From Larix sibirica (taxonomy: Eukaryota > Streptophyta > Pinopsida > Pinales > Pinaceae), in contig NWUY0300069743.1 of assembly GCA_004151065.3 (NCBI GenBank), positions 11,888-24,393 of the forward strand: DNA of 12,506 bases. The letters run 5' to 3'. Each line of letters opens with the position of its first letter. The stretch's first letter is position 1. Both the position numbers and the translations under genes were made by a program. Below, in pieces: positions 7,111 to 12,506 of the stretch. A model generated the notes under the pieces. The model made no database searches, had not been told where the DNA came from, and saw only the letters and a list, made by a program, of their open reading frames with translations.

Positions 7111-7554
7111 CTAAGTCTCTTCCATGCGAGCCATTTCTTCCATACGAGTCGACGATGAGTGATCAGGGTCCACCGGAGGAGACGAGTTGCACGTTGTGGG
7201 AGCCGTAAAGGAGGATTTGGCCAAATCCATCACTCCCTCCATATCCACCATATTGTGCAGCATGTCCTCCTTGACATTTCTGACAACCTGCATTACCAGG
7301 TCCCTAAAAATTTATCTTTCTGCCATCACCTTGACCAGGATCCACCTCAAAATACAATATGGGTCGAGATCAACATCCATTCCACGGTCCTCAATTCTTT
7401 GCTTCACCTCATCATCCTCCATTTTCGAAATGGAGATGTCAATATGGGTAGGAATACCTTCCATGTATTTTTCCGCCATCTCCTCTTTCACCACACTTCT
7501 GTCATCTCTTCCTCTTCCCCCTCGACAACTATGCATTCGTTAGCGAGGGGCCAT
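7111..7554 (-). pseudogene. R2 copy of the unknown retroposon protein, two stops
   Basis: The frame runs from ATG (7554-7552) to TAG (7113-7111), 147 codons with no frameshift but two internal TAA stops, at codon 5 (7542-7540) and codon 81 (7314-7312). It starts MAPR, against MPPR in R1. Residues 24-35 read EEMAEKYMEGIP, against EEINKEFMELIP at 68-79 of R1. From residue 59 to 113 it aligns with R1 residues 95-149 without a gap, with matches at MD/LD, ILRWILV/VLGRMLV and a closing LAK. Near the end PDHSSSTRMEE recalls LDHGSTSNAQE. The N-terminal part is shorter than in R1. The two stops make it a pseudogene. Function is unknown, as for R1. Confidence 0.55.
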
Positions 7555-8088
7555 TGACAAAATACCAGCATTCATCAGAGAAAACCTATTTCCACCTTCC
7601 AAAAGAATGGGCTTTCAATACTCCACGTCCTCCATCCTCTTTTCCACGTCACCTTCCTCCTTAAATACATGTCTCAACACCCAACCTCAAGGACCTCCAT
7701 TTACAAGTGCAATCAAGCTTACATGGAATGTTTTAATGGTTCTGTGCAAAACCACGTAGTCATTCCTTTCATCCATTCTCTTTCCTCCATTAACCCTTTG
7801 ATATCTCACCTACTAAGTGTACTTACTTCTCCAATTATTAATAGTTTCTAACAAAGAACCGGACTGGCTCTCCTCCATGAAGTCTTGCCTGCTTAAATGC
7901 TCCCTACCTTTCCTTTGCTCAGCCATTAACACACACCCTCCTCAACTGTTCAACATTTAAACTCTTTCTCACTCGTCGACCGAAGCTCCATCCTCCGACA
8001 TGACCCTACCTTTTTCCGGCTCCACGTCGTCGATTGCATGCGAGCCCTTGGCCACTTGTACACCCGCATCCGAGATTTTTGAAAAAAA

Positions 8089-8329
8089 AATTAGTGAACA
8101 TAGGGAAATTTTATTTTAATAAAAGTCAGTCAAATTCCGTTTGAACAATGAAATATTCCCTATTCCTTATGGAGGAGGGACTAATAAATAACATAATAAC
8201 AAATATTATATTTTATATTTGTAACATACAAATTTTAAATAAAAATATTTTTTAACATTTAAAAATAATAATTTTACAAAGTAAATTATAATCTCGGCAA
8301 ATTTAACTTATTCTATGTAACATTCTATT
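8089..8329. other. AT-rich gap between R2 and LINE-B
   Basis: This is AT-rich DNA with no coding frame. The segment near 8075-8109 resembles 8323-8366 at the LINE-B end (an A-run, then ttagt or tagtt, then catagggaaat). An inverted partner, aatattccctattcc, lies near 8152-8166. It may be a scrap of another LINE 3' end, but this is uncertain. Confidence 0.4.
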
Positions 8330-8429
8330 TCAAAAAAAATAGTTCCTTGGTATTCATAGGGAAATGAATCAAAGGTAACATAGCATATACATGACTTCAC
8401 CTATAACATACCATATCATCCAATCTAAT

Positions 8430-9041
8430 CTATATGCTGACCAAAAACTAAAACATAACATACCAGCTGGTCATCATCATTACACCTTGCAAGCAAAAGA
8501 CTCCTATCAAGATAAAATATATATAGTATTCCATACTTCTTCATCAAAACGGTAGAAAAAACATGACCAGTACCGTACATATCAAGTTGGAAATTAATAA
8601 GCTTGGAAAACCCTAAAGATATCAAACTATGATTTAGAAATTCATCATAATCCAAGCAATCTTCTCCTTTTCCAATAGCCTTCTTTGATAAAGTATTTGG
8701 CATAGAGTTTAATTATTTGTATATGTGGAAAAAGACATGTATTGGAATTTGTTTTTTAGTTCCTCTACTCGAAACTTCCAATAATCTAGAATATCCATCT
8801 ATAAGTGAGATTTTCCAACTTCCCAATCCGTAATTACTCGAGAATCTCTAGTCACTTGCAAGGAAAAAAAGTTTTTTAACAACGCAAAATGAAGCAAACC
8901 CAAAAGAGCCGTGAGATCTGGTCGAGTATTTGTGCCCCCACCACAATCCATCCAAATATGATAATAATGGCCACCACTAACCCTTAGAACCATACTAGCT
9001 CCACAATTATCATGTTGTGAAGCACCGCCGAAGAAGCCCAC
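8430..9041 (-). pseudogene. LINE-B RNase H domain, broken
   Basis: The domain starts FFGGAS (about 9035-9018), where the first catalytic Asp of DGA is Gly. Next come TRPDLTALLGLLHFA, with the catalytic Glu changed to Asp, and RDSRVITDW, with the third catalytic Asp kept. A TAG follows at 8801-8799, where a related frame would have Gln. The last part, in another stretch of frame, reads SMPNTLSKKAIG (about 8706-8671), where the fourth catalytic Asp of ADxLSK is Asn. A tail of about 70 further residues runs to 8425 and is poorly conserved in LINEs generally. With three of four catalytic residues replaced, it cannot have worked in its present form. The family assignment (RVT_3-type RNase H of plant LINEs) is strong by wording and position. 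Confidence 0.85.
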
Positions 9042-9166
9042 AGGGTACTCCTCTGAGAAAATTGAAAATTGATAATAGGGATTGATTTTTCTTTTACCTC
9101 TTTTTGGAATTCAATATAAACTCCAACAATATTTGTGTTGATTCTGTGAATTGTCTTTGGATCATG

Positions 9167-9427
9167 TTAAAAAATGACATGATTCAAGAACCTCCAAATC
9201 CTCCAAATAAGATAAACCACATCTGATACCCTCCTAAATAAACTATCCTCAAAGGAAAGAACAACCCAATGCTCAAAAAATTGAAGTAATCTAGTAACCT
9301 CTTTCCAAATTTGTTGGGAAACTGTATAGGTGACAAATAAATGATCAATCAACTCTTCACCAAGTTGAAACAAATGACAAAGATTTAGGCCAACAAATCT
9401 TCTCTTCATTAAGTTGTCCAAAGTCAA
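9167..9427 (-). pseudogene. LINE-B zinc-binding region after RT (zf-RVT type), broken
   Basis: The frame reads LDNLMKRRFVG, then CHLFQLGEELIDHLFVTYTV and QQIWKEV, and ends IWRIWRF at about 9208-9188. This is the pattern of the zinc-binding domain that follows RT in plant LINEs (C-x2-C, then HLF-x2-C, then IW). Here the second Cys is Phe and the last Cys is Tyr, while the first Cys and the His remain. The domain probably helps bind template RNA or DNA in active elements. LINE-A lacks this whole region. Confidence 0.8.
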
Positions 9428-10463
9428 AATTTCCTTTTAAAAACCAACCTACAAAACAACTGCAACTTTAAAGGAGCATACCAATCCCATAGAGATTTGT
9501 GTCACCATTTCTCATTAGGATTGCAATTGCCTCATAAGCAATATGTGCACTCACCTATCTAAAGAGGTATCCCATTTCCAAATTATTTCAACCTCTCAAT
9601 CCAGGAGCCTAATTCCATGGTGATTTAAACACTTTAAATGATTATTCCATTCTACAACAAAATCACCATCAAGCCCCAGATCTATAGACTAAAGCCAATA
9701 ATTTTGATCATTTAAACCAACATCCATTCTTTTAATATGAGCCAAAAAGCGAATAGCAAAATTCTTCCAATATATGATGACAACATGTGCCAACTTATAA
9801 CAAGATGCACCTCCAACAAATGGGTCTTTACCTATCTTAATCTAATTCCCATTGCCTACCTTCCAGGATAACCATTCTTTCAAATTTGATACAGATGTTA
9901 GCATCCCTCTCCAAATGCTTGAGGCATTACAAAAAAGCTTAGTATCACTCCACAACCAATCAATCACTTGTTTATTTTTTAAATATTTTGCTTTTATGAT
10001 ATCACTCCATAGTCCCTATTCGAATGGAGCATGATGTAAGCTTTTCATATCTAGAGCTTGCAAGAACCAAAATAGAATTTTCAGTCCCCATCCACCCAAT
10101 TTCTTTGAGATAATTTTTTGTCCAATGAACTAAATGAATACCTTCCTTACTCTTACTACTTGTCCACGAGAAACTAATCATTTTTGCCTGATTTTGTTTA
10201 ACACAAACTTTGGGACTTTGGCTAAGGATAGCCAGTACATTGGAATATTTTGAAGAATTGATTTTATCAGCACAAAATGACCCGCAAGGGATAAACATAT
10301 GAAGACCTAGTTATATGTATGTTTTCCAACTTTCCTCAATAACCACAACCAACCATTTTTCAAATAATTTCTAGGCTTCAAAAAGTATCCAAGATATTTA
10401 ATACCCAAATCTAAAGTCTCCATTTGAAAGGGAAGCAAAGCTCTTATCTAACCCAGAACTCCA
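9428..10463 (-). pseudogene. LINE-B thumb and connecting region, broken
   Basis: Scattered over all three frames are typical pieces of plant LINE ORF2 after the palm. Lys-Leu-GGWGLK lies at about 10102-10080, followed by ILFWF and QALDMKSL (to about 10039). SIWRGM lies at 9919-9902, then a Trp-rich WLSWKVGNGN stretch (about 9860-9831). Several stops and frameshifts interrupt it. No single open frame is long, so open-frame calls here mostly show fragments or wrong frames. It connects the RT (10464 upward) with the zinc region (9427 downward) and has no function of its own now. Confidence 0.7.
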
Positions 10464-11248
10464 TCAGAACACCATTAAACAAAAAAAGGACTTTTGAGAG
10501 TTGACTTCCATACTAGATGTCTCTCCGAATAAACTAATGATATCTTGAAATGCCCTCCATTCCTCCATCGAACCACTACCGAACATAAGTACATCATCTA
10601 CAAATAATAGATGAGTAATTATATGAAAGGTTGTAACTTTAACCCCTTTAATTTTTCCTTCCCTTCTGGCCTTATCTATCAACTTGCTTGAACCTTCTAC
10701 AACAATAAAAAAAGGACTCTTAAAAAAACTTGTAGGTGTACCATTCCATAAAACTACAAAATTAGTCAAGGTCACACACCCCATAATCCTGTAAGTTACT
10801 TCTAGACCAGGTTACACAAGAATATGTATATGAAATCACTGAAACACGAAGAAGAATTTGAGTTTGGGATTAAAGCAATGAAGGTGGCATTTAGAGTGTC
10901 GATGATCCTCCCTTTAATTCATGACTCTTCCACAACTTTGAGTAAATCATCACCCAAGATATCAAAATACTGAAGAAAAAAATCCACCGTTAAACCATCT
11001 GGTCCAAGGCTTTTGGATTTTGAGAAACTTTTTAATATATATTTGATCTCCTTCAGAATAACAGGATCACCGATTTTAAAGGCTTCCTCATCAGAGAAGA
11101 ATCTAGGGTAGTTTTGAACCACTTGCATTTGTGCCCTGATAGTATTAACCCCATATTCCTGAAACAAAGAGCTCAAATGTGAAACAACAACTTTCTCCAA
11201 ATCTACTTGATCAGTTATACAAGCCCCATTTTGACAAGTGATTCCCAT
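10464..11248 (-). pseudogene. LINE-B reverse transcriptase, broken, motif A deleted
   Basis: The frame opens with GITCQNGACITDQ (11245 down) and reaches SKSLGPDGLTVDFF (about 11016-10972), the well-known start of the LINE RT. A TGA at 10921-10919, probably from Arg CGA, is followed by LNATFIALIP and FLCNL. Then about 235 bp are missing compared with LINE-A, including motif A with its catalytic Asp. The frame resumes at 10784 with MGCVTLTNFVVL, loses the RGIRQGCPLSP box by a second, short in-frame deletion (about 40 bp), and keeps FVDD at 10604-10593, followed by EEWRAFQDI and SSMEVNSQKS. A missing base near 11247 shifts the frame at the start. It is dead as an enzyme. Confidence 0.88.
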
Positions 11249-11545
11249 ATAGAATTTTGAATTCTACATTGCTCTGCATGTTTACGTAAAAAATGAGTAT
11301 TATTGTCTCCTTTGCTTAACCAAACTGCCAAACTCTTCTGCTGCCAAGTTGCTTCTTCCATCTACAAAATCTTGGACTTTCTAGCTTCCAAACCCACCAA
11401 ACGTTCCTTCTCTGCTTTAGAAAAAATTCATGTAGTATTTCGAACATAAAAATTATCAGATTTGTCCTTCAGTGTTAATTAAATCATCTTTCATTTCCAA
11501 CTTTTGTTTTTTTCCCATCGGATAATTTGGCATTCTATATCTCTT
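11249..11545 (-). pseudogene. LINE-B linker between endonuclease and RT, broken
   Basis: The readable pieces are KQKLEMKDDLINTEGQ, FSKAEKERLVGLEARKSKIL, a TAG where Gln is likely, and MEEATWQQKSLAVWLSKGD with NNTHFLRKHAE after it. The last corresponds to the family's SRxxWLKxGDxNTKFFHxxA segment just before the RT. It is charged and helical, with at least two stops and a frame change. Confidence 0.7.
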
Positions 11546-12259
11546 TCAATTATTATAGGTTAGTTGTTGCATAACTGACTCTTCATTTGTAATCCTTAAG
11601 TTTAACCACTTATTTATGATCATCGGATTAAAATCTTCCACTTCTGTCCATAGATGATTGAATTTAAAAGGGTATGTAATCTTGTCAGATACACATTCCA
11701 ATTGAAAGAAGATAGGCATGTGATTAGAAATATTGACATTCAACACCCATGACTTGTATCTTCCAACCAAACAGGATAAAATAATTAAAAAAATAATTAA
11801 AAAATACAGCAAGAGGGTCCAACCGAGAGTTAACCCTCCAAACTTCCCTAGCTGATAAGACAAGATTTGGATCTCCCCCCATTATCAAAGAAGGATCCTC
11901 CAATATACCACTTTCAACAAACTCACTCCAAAACTCTTGTCTGTCATAGTAGGGACCATAGAAATTGAGAATCTTAAGATCCGAAACTAAATCTTTGCTT
12001 CAACCCTCCAACATAATCCCTGCAAACATTAAAAAAGGAGTAATATTTGCTACTCTAGGGTTCCAAGCTGACAAAAGACTTCCTGAAAGACCCAAAGCAT
12101 CAACAATGCAACACTCCCACTCCGAAAGCAGCTTTAAAAAAATGAACCAATGACCATAGTCTCTTGAATAAGTACAGTATTCGGCTTCCCTAATTCCACC
12201 AACCTTTTGATGACAAGATACTTCAGGGTGCCCCAAACACCTTTTACATTGAGGGACAT
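11546..12259 (-). pseudogene. LINE-B APE-type endonuclease, broken
   Basis: The domain starts MSLNVKGVWG at 12259 (family: SWNVRG), keeping the Asn. The catalytic Glu follows in LIQET (Glu codon 12163-12161). A frameshift near 12140-12150 leads to WECCIVDA, SGSLLSAWNP and FAGIMLEG, then a TGA at 12002-12000. After that come LKILNFYGPYYDR and LIMGGDPNLVLSAREVW, with the GGD Asp at 11873-11871. A deletion follows FFN. The end reads GRYKSWVLNVNISNHMPI, where the usual SDH is SNH (11728-11720), losing one catalytic Asp but keeping the His. In active LINEs this enzyme nicks the target DNA to prime reverse transcription. Several defects make this copy inactive. Confidence 0.88.
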
Positions 12260-12506
12260 GATTTTCAATGAGCACCTGAAAAAAGGGCTCATGTTCTCTA
12301 AGGGCCCTGTGATAATCATCCAAAAATTCACCACTACACTCTTCACCAAGACCATTTTCACCATAAACAATTGAGGCCTTCTGAGGAATTGATAGAATCG
12401 AGGAAACGAAACCTCCCCTCATTGCTCCTTTCTTTAGTTTATTATTATGTTTTATAATCATGACATTTGGACCAGGGAAAATTTTAAGGATCCATAATTT
12501 TATAAA
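12260..12506 (-). pseudogene. Probable end of LINE-B ORF1 or leader of ORF2 (partial)
   Basis: A frame is open from the right edge (12506) down past the endonuclease start, and continues to 12000 because a later endonuclease part falls in the same frame. Before the endonuclease it reads PGPNVMIIKHNNKLKKGAM and, further on, GLGEECSGEFLDDYHRALRE. There is no Cys-His zinc knuckle in the visible part. By position it should be the C-terminal tail of ORF1 or a spacer ahead of ORF2. I do not recognise a domain. Only its place next to the endonuclease supports the call. Confidence 0.4.

Larger units (their letters stand above)
6708..8088 (-). mobile_element. Retroposon R2, diverged relative of R1
   Basis: On the minus strand the element ends in the tail motif at 6744-6716 (aatagaatgtttctatcttattcac plus acac), followed by eight As (T-run 6708-6715). 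This is close to the R1 tail. Upstream come a 3' untranslated part of about 365 bp, an ORF region at 7554-7111 related to the R1 ORF, and a leader of several hundred bases. Patches of the leader resemble the R1 leader (for example the atgnnggangatggagctt-like stretch at about 8000-7983). It is GC-richer than the surrounding AT-rich DNA, as R1 is. The 5' boundary is a guess from the change in composition, and I found no clear target-site duplication, which fits an older insertion. Confidence 0.65.
8330..12506 (-). mobile_element. LINE-B: plant L1-type LINE with RNase H, runs off right edge
   Basis: Read on the minus strand from 12506, the order is the end of ORF1 (12506 to about 12260), endonuclease (12259-11546), linker (11545-11249), reverse transcriptase (11248-10464), thumb and connecting region (10463-9428), zinc-binding region (9427-9167) and RNase H (about 9040-8600). 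A 3' end follows at about 8345-8330 (aaggaacta, T-run, gaaa). It belongs to the same broad LINE group as LINE-A but is not a close copy, and unlike LINE-A it keeps the endonuclease and zinc region. It has several frameshifts, stops and at least three deletions. The 5' end lies beyond the window, so its length here (about 4.2 kb) is a minimum. Confidence 0.88.

Noticed and set aside
6875-7851. Plus-strand frames across R2 (67, 132, 118 and 60 codons)
   Set aside because: R2 reads on the minus strand according to its tail and its similarity to R1. The + strand frames show no family features.
9852-10298. A + strand 60-codon frame and a minus-strand 98-codon frame in LINE-B
   Set aside because: The true LINE frame at 10039-10102 (GGWGLK and KSL) is different from the 98-codon frame over that part, and the + strand frame is antisense.

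Overview
The window looks like nuclear DNA of a flowering plant, from a repeat-rich stretch between genes. The base composition is very AT-rich. There are no bacterial-style operons or ribosome-binding sites. The recognisable coding matter is two decayed LINE retrotransposons of the plant L1 type, which end in an RNase H domain. I found no intact host gene, and the species cannot be named from this sequence.

Layout, left to right. 1-300 is a GC-richer single-copy-looking stretch with a telo-box-like motif and a 21-bp tandem repeat. 312-443 holds a degenerate tandem repeat, and 444-1375 is AT-rich non-coding DNA with an 84-bp tandem repeat. 1376-2880 is a complete retroposon on the + strand (called R1 here): a 15-bp target-site duplication, an oligo-A end and an intact 165-codon ORF of unknown family. 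2909-5965 is LINE-A on the + strand, 5'-truncated and full of stops, with a local tandem duplication and an internal deletion of about 670 bp. 5966-6707 is AT-rich and contains a tRNA-derived, SINE-like fragment on the - strand. 6708 to about 8088 is a second retroposon (R2) on the - strand. R2 appears to be a diverged relative of R1: its ORF sits in the same place, is similar in pieces and is broken by two stops, and its 3' tail is nearly the same. About 8330-12506 is LINE-B on the - strand, longer than LINE-A and running off the right edge. It keeps remnants of the end of ORF1, the endonuclease, reverse transcriptase, zinc-binding region and RNase H, with several deletions.

How the parts relate. 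The LINEs are dead, but related active copies elsewhere would supply the endonuclease and reverse transcriptase. R1 and R2 encode neither, yet they end like LINE-mobilised RNAs (short A tail, and a target-site duplication for R1), so they are probably moved in trans by LINE machinery. The most novel item is this R1/R2 family: a roughly 1.4-1.5 kb non-autonomous retroposon carrying its own small helical protein, with one intact copy and one broken copy in the same window. All family comparisons were done by eye. Sequence searches would settle them.
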